Below are positions 17,069 through 25,956 of a stretch of DNA of 64,000 nucleotides, in pieces (the stretch's first letter is position 1; the number at the start of each line of letters is the position of its first letter). This DNA is from JABDBE01 sp049585795. GTDB taxonomy: Bacteria > Acidobacteriota > Terriglobia > Terriglobales > Acidobacteriaceae. The position numbers and the translations under genes were made by a program. The notes beneath the pieces are model-generated. The model saw only the letters and a list, made by a program, of their open reading frames with translations, was not told the origin of the DNA and made no database searches. The stretch lies in contig JBAVAQ010000091.1 of assembly GCA_049585795.1 (NCBI GenBank), positions 174,027 to 238,026 on the forward strand, in the 5' to 3' direction.

Positions 17069-19201
17069 CTATTTCTTCTTGTTGATGACTGCTCCCGCCG
17101 GGGCTAGCTTGGCGGAAAACTGACCCGTCGCTTTAGTTCCTGGTCGCACCACGGGCGGTTTCGGCGCCTCCGGCTTCTTGCCGGCGACTGGCGATATAGC
17201 CACTGGCATGCGCTCGGCTTCATATCCCTTCCGGTGGGCGACAATTCGGTAGTCGAACTCTACGCCTGACTCCCCTCCGCCAAGTTCTCGCACCTCGAAG
17301 CCACGATTGGTTTCGCCGGTGACATAGAGACCTTTGCAGTCCCCTTTGGGTGTGAGAAACACGTGATAGCCCATCGACAGATCTACCGTCTGGGAGAACT
17401 TCGACTCCAGAGAAATGGCGACGGCGCCACGGCTTAACCGGCCCGAGCCGAAATCCTCGAACCAGACTTCCGGAGACTCCATGGAAAACACCTTCACCAT
17501 TTCACCGCTCTGGAGGGGGACTACGGCCGACTTGCTGCCTGTCGCGGTGGTGTCTCCCAAGGTGTCGGTGTAAAAGGTTGCAGTGCCGTTTTCGTTGAAC
17601 TGGGCCTCGATAAATGCGCTGTTCGAGGGTGTAGCACCGTTGTTCAGTTGCAAGGTCTGACTGCCGGAACTGTTGAACCCATTGAAAGTTCTATTGGAGC
17701 CGGAAAAAACTGCCAATTCGCCCCCCGATTCGAAGACCGCCTCGGTCGCGCCCGCTTCGAGGACCTCGACGACGGCGCCCGAAGGCCGATTGAGGAATGT
17801 GTTGGCGCCATCTCCCTCCAGAGCGATGTCACCGCAGTCATCGTCGATGAGCGCAACTATGGCAAGGCCGCAATTTGGGTTCGTGTTAGCCAGATAAAGG
17901 TCGGTCTCGGCAAACTCCCCAGTCAGGAAGCCGCCGCTCGAGTTCGCATTGACGTTTCCGCTGGAGTTGACATTACCTCCGAAGCTGCCGCTACCCCCGA
18001 CCGTAAGGTTCCCGTCAATCGTCTGACTTCCGGTAAACGTGTTACTTGACGCTCCCAGTTGTGGCACGACTGAAGTGTTGATGGCGATGGTGCCGGACGA
18101 TGTGATCGTTCCCCCCGTCAAGCCCGTCCCGGCGGTGATACTGGTGACCGTTCCGCCGCTGTTGTTGTCTGCGGCGCAAGCCCAGGCCGATCCATTCCAT
18201 TTCAGAATTTGTCCGCTGGCGCAGCTTTTCAGGCCCAGGCTGGTGCTGCCGCCCAAAGAAACTGCCCCGCCGCCCGTCAGCGGGCTGTTAGCAGTCACAG
18301 TTAATGACGAATGCGCCAGCATCGCATTAGTGACGCCGGCCGTCTTGATGCTCAGCGTTCCGCTGGTTGTAATCGGTCCGCCCGTCAGTCCAGCTCCACT
18401 GCCCACGCTGGTGACGGTGCCCGTGCCGGGGAAGGTCTGGCCGGAGACAAACGTGACCACGCCTTTATTGTTGACCTCGAAAACAGTGCCATGAACAGAG
18501 AGCGTAGGGTGAGTGGATTTGGGAAACAGGGTGAGTGTGTCACGCAGATCGCCCGTGCCTTTGACGTCTAGCGTGGCGGCAGGCGTGGTGGTAGCAATCC
18601 CAATATCCCCTCCGACGGTCTGAAAGACTTTGGAGTTTCCGATGGTGGTGGTGCCGGTAAACAGCGGAACAAAGTCAGCGGTGCCGCTGCCGGTGATTGT
18701 TCCCGGAGGCAGGACCGGCGCCTTGGAGTTCGGGGTCGGGGCCAGCATGAAGGAAGAAGCTGGCTTGCCGCCAATCGTCTCAGCGTCCAGCGCTTTCATG
18801 GCGTAGGGAACGCTCATCAGCAGGACGCGCGGTTGTTCGTCCTGTCCGTGAACTTGCACGCCCAGCCAGCGGGCTTCGCCCGAAGCAAAGACGCTCGCGG
18901 GCAGTCCCTGGCTGGTACTAGAGCCGAGCATGACCGAATAACGTCCGGTTTTGTCGGGCTGTACATTCTGGGTTTCCATCCAGAGCGGTGCCCCACCCTG
19001 GGAGTCTTGATACAGGAAAAAGGTCACCCCAACAGTCCCGGTTAAGGGCTTTCCGTTGACGTCGGTCAATACGCCGTTGAAGTGCATTATCGATGGAACA
19101 ACTGCATTCGCGGAAACTGCCGCCGGTTGCTGCGCAGCCATTGGCAGAGTGCAGCATGCAAGCAGAAAAAACGCATATACCCAAACGCTGATGCGGAACA
19201 T
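17069..19201 (-). CDS. Secreted fibre-like surface protein
   Basis: The 710-residue protein has a signal peptide (about 1-24) and an N-terminal domain of about 120 residues (PSIMHFNGVLTDVNGKPL, ending SVPYAMKALDAETIGG), common in acidobacterial surface proteins. The middle region carries two copies of a fibre-like repeat, GTVTSVGSGAGLTGGPITT and GTVTSITAGTGLTGGTITS, with Gly/Ser/Asn-rich beta repeats like those of tail fibres and trimeric adhesins. A further domain near 560-650 is unrecognised and the tail is basic and Lys/Pro-rich. AAGGAGAA precedes the ATG. Surface attachment is inferred; no anchoring motif or autotransporter barrel is visible. Confidence 0.78.
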   Translation of the reverse strand: MFRISVWVYAFFLLACCTLPMAAQQPAAVSANAVVPSIMHFNGVLTDVNGKPLTGTVGVTFFLYQDSQGGAPLWMETQNVQPDKTGRYSVMLGSSTSQGLPASVFASGEARWLGVQVHGQDEQPRVLLMSVPYAMKALDAETIGGKPASSFMLAPTPNSKAPVLPPGTITGSGTADFVPLFTGTTTIGNSKVFQTVGGDIGIATTTPAATLDVKGTGDLRDTLTLFPKSTHPTLSVHGTVFEVNNKGVVTFVSGQTFPGTGTVTSVGSGAGLTGGPITTSGTLSIKTAGVTNAMLAHSSLTVTANSPLTGGGAVSLGGSTSLGLKSCASGQILKWNGSAWACAADNNSGGTVTSITAGTGLTGGTITSSGTIAINTSVVPQLGASSNTFTGSQTIDGNLTVGGSGSFGGNVNSSGNVNANSSGGFLTGEFAETDLYLANTNPNCGLAIVALIDDDCGDIALEGDGANTFLNRPSGAVVEVLEAGATEAVFESGGELAVFSGSNRTFNGFNSSGSQTLQLNNGATPSNSAFIEAQFNENGTATFYTDTLGDTTATGSKSAVVPLQSGEMVKVFSMESPEVWFEDFGSGRLSRGAVAISLESKFSQTVDLSMGYHVFLTPKGDCKGLYVTGETNRGFEVRELGGGESGVEFDYRIVAHRKGYEAERMPVAISPVAGKKPEAPKPPVVRPGTKATGQFSAKLAPAGAVINKKK

Positions 19202-19304
19202 AGGTTCTCCTTAATTTCGATTTGCTAGATACGTTACCTGGGAATTAAGAACTGCCTTCTATTCACGACTTGAAAGATCCAGTGGTCGCTGCATTTTGGA
19301 ATGA

Positions 19305-19381
19305 CGGCCTCGGGACTGGAACGCCTGAGGCCGTATTGCCTCCGGGAGGCCAGATTTCTCCCCCGAGATCTGGCTTCCCGG
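19305..19381. repeat. Two adjacent hairpins upstream of the fibre-like gene
   Basis: The first hairpin pairs CGGCCTC (19305-19311) with GAGGCCG (19327-19333). The second has 17-nt arms (19342-19358 and 19365-19381) matching at 15 positions around a TCTCCC loop. They lie about 100-180 bp upstream of the minus-strand start at 19201, in an otherwise gene-free stretch. No T-tract was seen. Confidence 0.6.
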
Positions 19382-19524
19382 AAAATCGACGACTTACCGA
19401 ACGTGACGCGGGTATTGCTCGAGCGAAGCGACTGAACGAACTGGAACAGGTTCGTCCCTTAATATTTTTCGATCGGCCGCCCGCGTCGGTTCGTGTGCAT
19501 AGTGTCGCGAACGCGGGTTTCGTT

Positions 19525-19713
19525 TCACGCACTCACATTGCCCGCGCTTGCAATCTTGGAGTGTCGGAGTAGGCAGGCCGAAGCCCAACTGCAGACGGGA
19601 CTGCCTGCGCCAGGTTTATTGACATTGAGCGCGCGAATATCCTGCGCGGCCGCTGAGAAACTGAAGAACAGGAACGTCATCACGAAAATTCTTATGTACG
19701 AGTTGGTTTTCAT
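19525..19713 (-). CDS. Possible small secreted peptide
   Basis: A 62-residue frame starting at the ATG at 19713 has a textbook signal peptide: MKTNSYIRIFVMTFLFFSFS followed by AAAQ and a mature part of about 38 residues with two cysteines. No strong ribosome binding site precedes it, and no family is recognised. It could be a genuine small exported protein or the 5-prime remnant of a larger secreted-protein gene. The rest of the 19382-20000 stretch shows no other credible gene. Confidence 0.35.
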   Translation of the reverse strand: MKTNSYIRIFVMTFLFFSFSAAAQDIRALNVNKPGAGSPVCSWASACLLRHSKIASAGNVSA

Positions 19714-19934
19714 GGAATCGGTTCTCGTCTGTATGCCCATTGGGCTTTTGCTTTCACCGAGGCGCTTCCAAACTTGAGCGCAAAATCCGGTGAGGAAATC
19801 TCATCGGATTGGCATCAGCTGAAGCGTGTCCACATCAAGAAGCGAAAGTGATCCGAATTGCCACTCGATCAGAATGTCCTCAGCTTTGCGGCCCGGACTT
19901 TCGCCTATATGGGGTAGAAGAGGCAATGCACCGG

Positions 19935-19967
19935 AGGTGAATTGGAGGTGAGTCGTAGGTGAGTCGT
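19935..19967 (+). promoter_or_regulatory. Three 11-bp direct repeats, OmpR/PhoB-type boxes
   Basis: AGGTGA occurs at 19935, 19946 and 19957, exactly 11 bp apart. The last two units are identical over the full 11 bp (AGGTGAGTCGT). OmpR/PhoB-family winged-helix proteins bind tandem direct repeats of this period. A TATATT -10-like box at 19994-19999 lies downstream, followed by the gene for a protein with exactly such a DNA-binding domain. Autoregulation is the inference. Confidence 0.55.
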
Positions 19968-20023
19968 TAAGTTATTGAAACTACATACGGATATATATTC
20001 GGGTGCTGTGTTCGAATGGCACG

Positions 20024-22036
20024 ATGATACAATCGCACGGTCAAAACCAGCACCCACGGCTGGGTCTCGCCATGGACACGCCCTCGTTGATCTTCCGTTT
20101 CGGACCGTTTGAGGCGCGAACCTGCGCCCAAGAGTTGTCCAAGGATGGGACACCGGTCAGGCTCCGCGGCCAACGTTTCGCCATACTGGAGCTGTTGCTC
20201 AGTCGTGCAGGCGAGGTGGTGACGCGAGAGGAGATCCGGCAGAAGATTTGGCCCGCCGACACCTTCGTCGACTTCGAGCACGGGCTCAATACCTCCATCA
20301 AGAAGCTTCGGCAGGCGCTCTGCGACTCCGCCACCGAGCCTCGCTATATTGAAACCTTGCCGCGAATAGGGTACCGCTTCATCGCCCCTGTCGAGGCTGC
20401 TGTCGAAGCAAGGCCAAAGCCGACTGGAGAGGCGGTTTCCGGGACTGTTCCCATCTCTCAGTCTGGACCCGCGATGCGACCTCCTCGGTCATTCGGCTGG
20501 TCTCTGGTTCTTGTACCTGCCCTCGTGCTATTCGCCGCGTTGGCGTTGATTTTCAATGTTGCAAGAGCGCGAGATCGGTTTTTTGCTTTGTTTCGCTCGA
20601 CGAAAAGTGCGTCAGTGGCAGTAGCGTCCGCCCCCAGACCACCGCGCTCAATCGTAGTTCTGCCCCTGCAGAACCTTTCCAACAAGTCAGCCGAGGATTA
20701 TTTCGCCGATGGCATGACCGACGAACTCACCACGGATCTTGCGCAGTTCGGCAGTCTGCGAGTAATCTCCCGCACTTCCGCCATGCACTACAAGGGCACG
20801 ACCAAGACAGCCCCGGAAATTGGCCGTGAACTGGGTGTGGATACGCTGATCGAAGGTACGGTGCAACGCGCGGGAAAGCGGGTGCGAATTCGGGTCCAGG
20901 TCATCGACTCGGCGAGCGATCGGCATCTTTGGGCAAAAAGCTACGATCATGAACTTAAAGATGTGTTGATGCTGCAGAGTACGGCGGCGCGTGATATTGC
21001 GGAGGAAGTTCAGGGCAGAGTCGCTTCCCCGCAGGCAGGCCTCCGAGCGATCAATGTAAATCCTGTCAACCCAGGTGCGTATGAAGCCTATCTCAAAGGC
21101 CGCTATTTTTGGAACAAGCGAACTGAGGACGGACTGAAAAAAAGTATTGATTATTTCCAACAGGCTATTTCGCAAGACCCAAAGTTCGCGGTTGCGTATG
21201 CAGCCATGGCGGATACCTACTCCATTCTGGGCTCGGATGTCTTACCCGCCCGGTTGGCAAGTTCCAAGGCCCATGCTGCCGCCAGCAAGGCTTTGGAATT
21301 GGATCCGACCATTGCCGAAGGGCACGCCGAACTGGCCTTGGTAGAGTTTTACTATGACTGGGACTGGCCGCGGTCCGAAAAAGAGTTTCGCCGTGCGATT
21401 GAGTTGAATCCGAATTACGCAACCGCCCACCAGTGGTACAGCTATTATCTTTCGGCAATGGGCCGCTTTCCGGAGGCGGTGGAAGAGGCCGAGAGAGCTC
21501 AGCAAATTGATCCTCTATCGCTCTCGATCAATACCACCCTGGCGGGGCGCTACCGCGACTCGGGCCAATATGATCGGGCAATCAATCTCAGTCAGCGGAC
21601 TCTGGAAATGGATCCGGAGTTCGTGACCGCACATATTGCTCTGGGGGCCACTTACGAAGCCGAGGGAAACTGGGCGCAGGCCATCCTCGAGTACCAGAAG
21701 GCGGTTGACCTTTCCCAGCACAGCCCGCCTGCATTGGCGGCCTTGGGTTGTGCATACGGTTATTCTGGCAATCGGGACGGAGCGGTCAACGTTCTGGCCA
21801 GTTTGCGGGAAGCCTCAGGGCGTCACTATGTCTCCGCTTTCGATATGGCGACCGTTTACGCTGGCTTGGGCGACCAGAACAATGCTTTTCACTGGTTGGA
21901 GAAAGCCTACGCCGAGCGTGAGAGTCAAATGGCATTTCTAGGTATTACGCGAAGGCTCCACTCTTTGCATGCCGACCCACGCTTTGCAGGCTTGCTGCAC
22001 CGGATGCACCTGACCGTGCCTAGCGCCTCAAGTTAG
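20024..22036 (+). CDS. Winged-helix / TolB-like / TPR membrane regulator
   Basis: This protein of about 670 residues combines an N-terminal OmpR-type winged-helix DNA-binding domain (FRFGPFEARTCAQEL to IGYRFIAPVE, about 17-110), a single membrane segment (SLVLVPALVLFAALALIFNV, near 155-175), a TolB/FlgO-like domain (VVLPLQNLSNKSAEDYFADG, near 205-330) and a C-terminal TPR array (about 350-670). The order resembles CadC-like one-component regulators common in Acidobacteriota, with DNA binding inside and sensing outside. The start is unclear: GTG 20003, ATG 20024 and ATG 20072 are in frame; family alignments would favour 20072 and the promoter-like box disfavours 20003. Its likely operator lies just upstream. 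The ligand is unknown. Confidence 0.85.
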   Translation: MIQSHGQNQHPRLGLAMDTPSLIFRFGPFEARTCAQELSKDGTPVRLRGQRFAILELLLSRAGEVVTREEIRQKIWPADTFVDFEHGLNTSIKKLRQALCDSATEPRYIETLPRIGYRFIAPVEAAVEARPKPTGEAVSGTVPISQSGPAMRPPRSFGWSLVLVPALVLFAALALIFNVARARDRFFALFRSTKSASVAVASAPRPPRSIVVLPLQNLSNKSAEDYFADGMTDELTTDLAQFGSLRVISRTSAMHYKGTTKTAPEIGRELGVDTLIEGTVQRAGKRVRIRVQVIDSASDRHLWAKSYDHELKDVLMLQSTAARDIAEEVQGRVASPQAGLRAINVNPVNPGAYEAYLKGRYFWNKRTEDGLKKSIDYFQQAISQDPKFAVAYAAMADTYSILGSDVLPARLASSKAHAAASKALELDPTIAEGHAELALVEFYYDWDWPRSEKEFRRAIELNPNYATAHQWYSYYLSAMGRFPEAVEEAERAQQIDPLSLSINTTLAGRYRDSGQYDRAINLSQRTLEMDPEFVTAHIALGATYEAEGNWAQAILEYQKAVDLSQHSPPALAALGCAYGYSGNRDGAVNVLASLREASGRHYVSAFDMATVYAGLGDQNNAFHWLEKAYAERESQMAFLGITRRLHSLHADPRFAGLLHRMHLTVPSASS

Positions 22037-22127
22037 CAGCGCTTCCGATCCTTGGATTACCTATGCCAGCGATTTGGTCTTTCCCGCAAAATCTGCTTAA
22101 ATCGCATTACAGCCTAGAAGTCCACCC

Positions 22128-22865
22128 GTGATCGACATTCACTGCCACATCCTTGCCGAGGTAGACGACGGCCCAAAATCCTGGGACGTAGCGGAGGAGA
22201 TGTGCCACATGGCGGCCGCGGATGGCATCGAGCATATCGTCGCCACCCCTCACGCCAACGACCGCTATAGTTACGATCGCGAGTTCCTGACCCGAGCGTT
22301 GGATTATCTTCGGCAACGAGTTGGTCCGACTCCCAAGCTCAGTCTGGGCTGCGACTTCCATCTTTCCTATGAAAATCTGCAAGATGTAATGCTGTTTCCG
22401 AATCGCTACGCCATCGAAGGCGGCCATTACATGCTGGCTGAGCTGAGCAATTACAGTGTTCCGGTTCAAATCGAAGAGCACTTCAGCAAACTGCTGGAAA
22501 AAGGACTCACGCCCGTGATCACGCATCCGGAACGCAATCCCATCATGCAGCGAACTCCGCAACGGATTTTGCAGTGGGTTGAACTGGGCTGCGTGATCCA
22601 GTTGACCGGCTCGGCGCTGACTGGACGTTGGGGGCAGGCGGCATGGCAGACCGCGCAATGGCTGCTCAAACGGGAAGCCGTCCATGTGCTGGCGACCGAT
22701 GCGCATGACACCAAGAGTCGCCCTCCAGTGCTTTCCACAGCGCGCGACGCGGCTGCGGAAATCTGCGGGGAAGAAGTAGCGCGCGCGTTGGTCGATGACA
22801 ATCCGCGCGCCATTGTGGGCGGGCAACCCCTGCCCTACTTTCCTGATCCCGTAATGAAGAGTTAG
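22128..22865 (+). CDS. CpsB/CapC-like PHP-domain phosphatase
   Basis: The 245-residue protein belongs to the PHP metallophosphoesterase superfamily and most resembles the manganese-dependent tyrosine-protein phosphatases of the CpsB/CapC type that regulate capsule synthesis. Metal-binding motifs are visible: IDIHCHILAEVDDGP at the N-terminus, VATPHAND near residue 38-45, ITHPERNPIM near 130, and ATDAHDTKSR near 190. It starts with GTG, immediately giving the IDIHCH strand. No capsule genes lie nearby, so the substrate is uncertain. It follows the winged-helix regulator by 91 bp on the same strand. Confidence 0.87.
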   Translation: MIDIHCHILAEVDDGPKSWDVAEEMCHMAAADGIEHIVATPHANDRYSYDREFLTRALDYLRQRVGPTPKLSLGCDFHLSYENLQDVMLFPNRYAIEGGHYMLAELSNYSVPVQIEEHFSKLLEKGLTPVITHPERNPIMQRTPQRILQWVELGCVIQLTGSALTGRWGQAAWQTAQWLLKREAVHVLATDAHDTKSRPPVLSTARDAAAEICGEEVARALVDDNPRAIVGGQPLPYFPDPVMKS

Positions 22866-22878
22866 GTCAACAACCTGG

Positions 22879-22950
22879 GCCACCGATTTCACCGATGCAC
22901 ACGGATCAAGACAAAAAGAAATATCCGCGTCGATCAGTTTGATCAGTGGC
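22879..22950. repeat. Stuttered inverted repeat, CACCGAT/CACGGAT theme
   Basis: Arms at 22879-22906 and 22923-22950 match at about 20 of 28 positions when one is reverse-complemented. Each arm contains stuttered (A/C)CCGAT or GATCA words. The element fills the gap between two convergent genes. The same theme recurs at 27652-27739. Confidence 0.7.
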
Positions 22951-22953
22951 TTA

Positions 22954-23544
22954 TTATCTTTGCGGCTTTGCAGTAGCAGTAGAGGGTGTGACGGCGGGAG
23001 TTGAGATGCTGTTTGGCGCCTGCGATTGACTCGTCATGGCGCTGTCTGGATTAAGCAGATGCTCGTGATCTGGACCCAGCCCTAACTTGATGAGCGCGCG
23101 AGCGTCGGGTGTGGTTTTGGACTGCCAATTATTATCCGCCTGATAGCGCTGCATGGCTTGCTGGGTCGCGTCATTCCACACCCCCGTGGGTTTCCCCTCG
23201 AGATAGTGCTCGCGGATGAGAGCTTGCTGAATTTCAGTGGTACGCTGCGGATCGATTTTCTGCTGCCCGTGGGCGTGTCGGTTGGCGGCGGACTTTCGCG
23301 ACCTCTTGTTTTTGCTTGTCTTCGAGTGCGCCGACGTGCTGGTGGACTTGGAGCTTTTTTTGTGAGATGCAGAAGTATGAGAGCCGGGTGTTGGGTTCTT
23401 GCTCGCCGCGTGTGTCGTGGGCTTGGAGTCGGTTTCAGTGGTCTTCGCGGTCGTCAGCGTCGCCGCGAACAGCGCGACGCAAACGACCGCCGAGAGCCTC
23501 GTGAGTAAATCCAACAATGATCCTCGCAACCCGGATACAGGCAC
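22954..23544 (-). CDS. Secreted peptidoglycan-binding-domain protein
   Basis: The protein of about 190 residues has a hydrophobic signal segment (LLTRLSAVVCVALFAATLTT), a long Ser/Thr/Lys/His-rich linker (about residues 35-95), and a PG_binding_1-like three-helix domain (EIQQALIREHYLEGKPTGVW, DATQQAMQRYQADNNW) at about 103-150. Such domains bind peptidoglycan non-covalently. No catalytic domain is present, so it may be a wall-bound or scaffold protein. The first start is a GTG at 23544, but a TTG at 23517 with GAGGA nearby would give a tidier signal peptide. It converges on the phosphatase gene. Confidence 0.78.
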   Translation of the reverse strand: MPVSGLRGSLLDLLTRLSAVVCVALFAATLTTAKTTETDSKPTTHAASKNPTPGSHTSASHKKSSKSTSTSAHSKTSKNKRSRKSAANRHAHGQQKIDPQRTTEIQQALIREHYLEGKPTGVWNDATQQAMQRYQADNNWQSKTTPDARALIKLGLGPDHEHLLNPDSAMTSQSQAPNSISTPAVTPSTATAKPQR

Positions 23545-23601
23545 TGAGCAATGATCCCTGATTGGGGCTCTCCGTGCCAGTCTCCACGGGCTGATTTTAG
23601 G

Positions 23602-25167
23602 TTACGGAAGTGTACCGGCTAGGAAGATGGTGCCATCCTGACGGCCCGAACCCCGTTGGCGTACCAGGAACACAACATCCTGTCCGTTCTTCAGGGATGA
23701 AGAGATCCGGTTAAAGTCATCTTCGGAATTCACTGGCTGCTTGTTAATTTCGAGGATGACGTCTCCACGCGTGAGACCCACGTCATCGGCAAAGGACGAC
23801 GGCTTGATATCCTGCACGATCACGCCTTTGCCGGCGGCAATGTCAAGACGATCAGCCATTTCAGAGCTAATGCCGCGAACCGTAATGCCCAGCTTGCTCT
23901 CTTTGGGCGCTTCCTCTTCGCCGCCTTCATCGTCTTCCCCGAGCCGAGCGGCAAATAGCTTGGCACGGTCAGCGACGGTGACCGTGGCGTCCTCTTTCTT
24001 GCCATTGCGCACGAAGCCGAGGGTCACTTTGCTGCCCGGTTTACGACTGGCGATATCGGCAACGAGTTCATCGCCGTTCTTGACCGGCTTGCCGTCGACC
24101 GAGGTAATCGTGTCTCCCACTTTAAGGCCCGCCTGCTCCGCCGGACTGCCCGCTGTGACTGCGGAAACCGTTACGCCTCCCGCGCCCGCTCCGTAGACCC
24201 GGGCGATCGCGGGATTCTCCTGGGCGTTGAACATGATGCCAATCGAGCCGCGGGCAACCCGATGCTCGGGTGAGATGAGCTGGTTGTAGACACTTACGAC
24301 TGTGTTCGAAGGCATGGCAAAGCCAACGCCAGCGTAGGCATTTGTATCGGTTAGAATCGCAGTGTTGATACCGATGATTTCACCAGCCATGTTGACCAGC
24401 GGCCCACCCGAGTTGCCGGGATTGATGGCCGCATCCGTCTGAATGAACGATTGGAATTGGCGGTTGGGAACGATATTGCGCCCCTTGGCCGAAACAATCC
24501 CCGCCGTCACTGTTTCTGACAGTCCAAAGGGACTGCCCACGGCAAGCACCCAATCTCCCACCTGCATGCTGTCGGAATTGCCCAGCTTGGCTACGGGTAA
24601 AGGCTTGTCGGAGTCGATCTTGATCACGGCCAGATCGGTTTCCTGATCGGAACCGATCACCTTGGCGTCATGCAAAACTCCTGGCGGATCATCCATGAGC
24701 TTGACCCGAATGCGGTCGGCTTTCTCGACCACGTGCCGGTTGGTCACAATGTAGCCTTTGGGGTCGACGATGACTCCGGAACCCAGAGAATGCTCGTGAA
24801 TTGGTCCGTTGTTGCCCTGGCCACCGAAAAATTTATCGAAGAAGTCGCCGAAGGGATCCTGATCATCCGGCTGGTCGGGATTACCTCCGCGCCGCCGATG
24901 CGGATTCTTGATCGTCGATTCGGTGTTGATGTTGACTACGCTCGGTTCCAGTTGCTTGGAAATCTGCGAGAACTGGCTTGAAAGCTGCTGCGGCGAAGGA
25001 ACGCTCAAAGGGGTTGCATCCGAGCTCTTCTTTTCCTGGCCCTTCACTCCCTTGGAAATAACCGTTCCGATCAGAATGCCGACGGTCAGCGTGGCCAAAA
25101 TCGTTAGCGTGTATGCTGGGCGGTTGGCTTTCAGCCGCGCCCAGAAACCGCTGGCAAGCGGGTCCAT
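23602..25167 (-). CDS. HtrA/Deg-family periplasmic serine protease
   Basis: This 521-residue envelope quality-control protease has an N-terminal signal anchor (TLTILATLTVGILIGTVIS), a trypsin-like domain with His in VTNRHVV, Asp in ETDLAVIK and Ser in NPGNSGGPL, and two PDZ domains (about 310-400 and 430-520). The region between membrane and protease holds a Gln-rich linker as in DegP/DegQ. An acidic DDEGGEEEA loop splits the PDZ domains. ATG 25167 is chosen because GGAGGAAG lies 6 nt upstream; a longer frame reaching 25302 has no such site. A perfect TATAAT lies 34 bp upstream. Whether it is DegP, DegQ or DegS type cannot be decided. Confidence 0.93.
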   Translation of the reverse strand: MDPLASGFWARLKANRPAYTLTILATLTVGILIGTVISKGVKGQEKKSSDATPLSVPSPQQLSSQFSQISKQLEPSVVNINTESTIKNPHRRRGGNPDQPDDQDPFGDFFDKFFGGQGNNGPIHEHSLGSGVIVDPKGYIVTNRHVVEKADRIRVKLMDDPPGVLHDAKVIGSDQETDLAVIKIDSDKPLPVAKLGNSDSMQVGDWVLAVGSPFGLSETVTAGIVSAKGRNIVPNRQFQSFIQTDAAINPGNSGGPLVNMAGEIIGINTAILTDTNAYAGVGFAMPSNTVVSVYNQLISPEHRVARGSIGIMFNAQENPAIARVYGAGAGGVTVSAVTAGSPAEQAGLKVGDTITSVDGKPVKNGDELVADIASRKPGSKVTLGFVRNGKKEDATVTVADRAKLFAARLGEDDEGGEEEAPKESKLGITVRGISSEMADRLDIAAGKGVIVQDIKPSSFADDVGLTRGDVILEINKQPVNSEDDFNRISSSLKNGQDVVFLVRQRGSGRQDGTIFLAGTLP

Positions 25168-25200
25168 AAGAACTTCCTCCAGTAGTAACAGTGCTCTGAC

Positions 25201-25206
25201 ATTATA
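25201..25206 (-). promoter_or_regulatory. Candidate -10 box of the Deg protease gene
   Basis: Read on the minus strand this is a perfect TATAAT, 34 bp upstream of the Deg start codon and 20 bp upstream of its ribosome binding site. No good -35 box is found at 16-18 bp, so either an activator or a different sigma factor would be needed. Confidence 0.4.
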
Positions 25207-25370
25207 CCTTTTCGTCTTAGCCCTGAGAGACGCTCCAACGTTTAAGGTCGGAAAGGCGGCCGAAAGCAGGCATAGACCTGGCGATCCGTGCAGGGCGAAC
25301 ATTCTTGTCCGCCGCTCTTGAAGTTGGTTTTGGGTTTGATCTGCTGGTTTCAGGAACGAACGTCAACTGC

Positions 25371-25390
25371 GGCGGAGAAGAGTGTCCGCC
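25371..25390. repeat. Short hairpin directly after the stop codon
   Basis: GGCGGA (25371-25376) pairs with TCCGCC (25385-25390) around an 8-nt loop, adjoining the stop of the gene at 25391-25852. The word TGTCCGCC is repeated nearby at about 25308-25315. No T-tract follows, so it resembles a REP-like unit more than a terminator. Confidence 0.45.
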
Positions 25391-25852
25391 CTACGCTTCG
25401 CGCGGGAAGGACTTGAATTGCACATCATGCGACTGTGAAGTGACTTTCTTGTCGGCGTTGGTGTGGTACTCGATTAGCGTGCCCTTCACGACGTAGAACG
25501 CCTCGTCGGATGGAGCCTTACCTTCTCCGCGCGCAATGGTGCCTTGGAAGTCGTACCAGACGCCATGTACGGTGTCGGTCGTGAAAGTCAGTTTGGTTCC
25601 GTCGAGCTTGCCTTGCTTGAAGAATTGATCGAGAAAAGCCCCGCGATCGCTCTCGGAATCGCCGTAACGCGAAACGAAGCCGGTAACTTTGCCAGCGTCT
25701 TCGACGGTGATCTGCACGAATTCGCCTTCGCGCAAAAAACTGTACATTCCCGAATAATCTTGGGCGGAAGCCGGGTTTTGCGGGGGATTCTGCGCGGCCA
25801 GCAGTGAGCAAGAGACAAGCAATAAGAGCGAAAGTATACCTGCCAGTTTCAT
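25391..25852 (-). CDS. Exported hypothetical protein, possible lipoprotein
   Basis: The 153-residue protein has an N-terminal export signal, MKLAGILSLLLLVSCSLLAA. The LVSC tetrad fits a lipobox, but a signal-peptidase I site after LLAA is also possible. The mature part (YSGMYSFLREGEFVQITVED, then GTKLTFTTDTVHGVWYDFQG) is a small beta-sandwich-like domain of a kind often annotated as conserved hypothetical in Acidobacteriota. I do not know its function. A longer frame reaching 26389 overlaps the TonB-like gene and lacks the signal peptide at its start, so ATG 25852 is preferred. It is divergent from the TonB-like gene. Confidence 0.72.
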   Translation of the reverse strand: MKLAGILSLLLLVSCSLLAAQNPPQNPASAQDYSGMYSFLREGEFVQITVEDAGKVTGFVSRYGDSESDRGAFLDQFFKQGKLDGTKLTFTTDTVHGVWYDFQGTIARGEGKAPSDEAFYVVKGTLIEYHTNADKKVTSQSHDVQFKSFPREA

Positions 25853-25956
25853 ATCGGTATTAAAGCACGGAAATTCATGCCCAGGCACTCTTGCGTGGGC
25901 TTGGAGTCCGCCCGCACGGCTATAATAAGAGGACTTTCGCCGATTGTAAGAATCGC

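Noticed and set aside
19270..19572. Open frame of 100 codons on the plus strand
   Set aside because: It crosses both hairpins, has no ribosome binding site and no family-like composition.
25168..25302. N-terminal extension of the Deg protease
   Set aside because: The extra 45 codons cover the promoter and the ribosome binding site; the signal anchor begins after ATG 25167.
25900..25926. Promoter with TATAAT at 25921
   Set aside because: The -10 is perfect, but the only -35-like word (TTGGAG) is at 14 bp, too close. I left it as a comment in the TonB-like entry and not as a feature.
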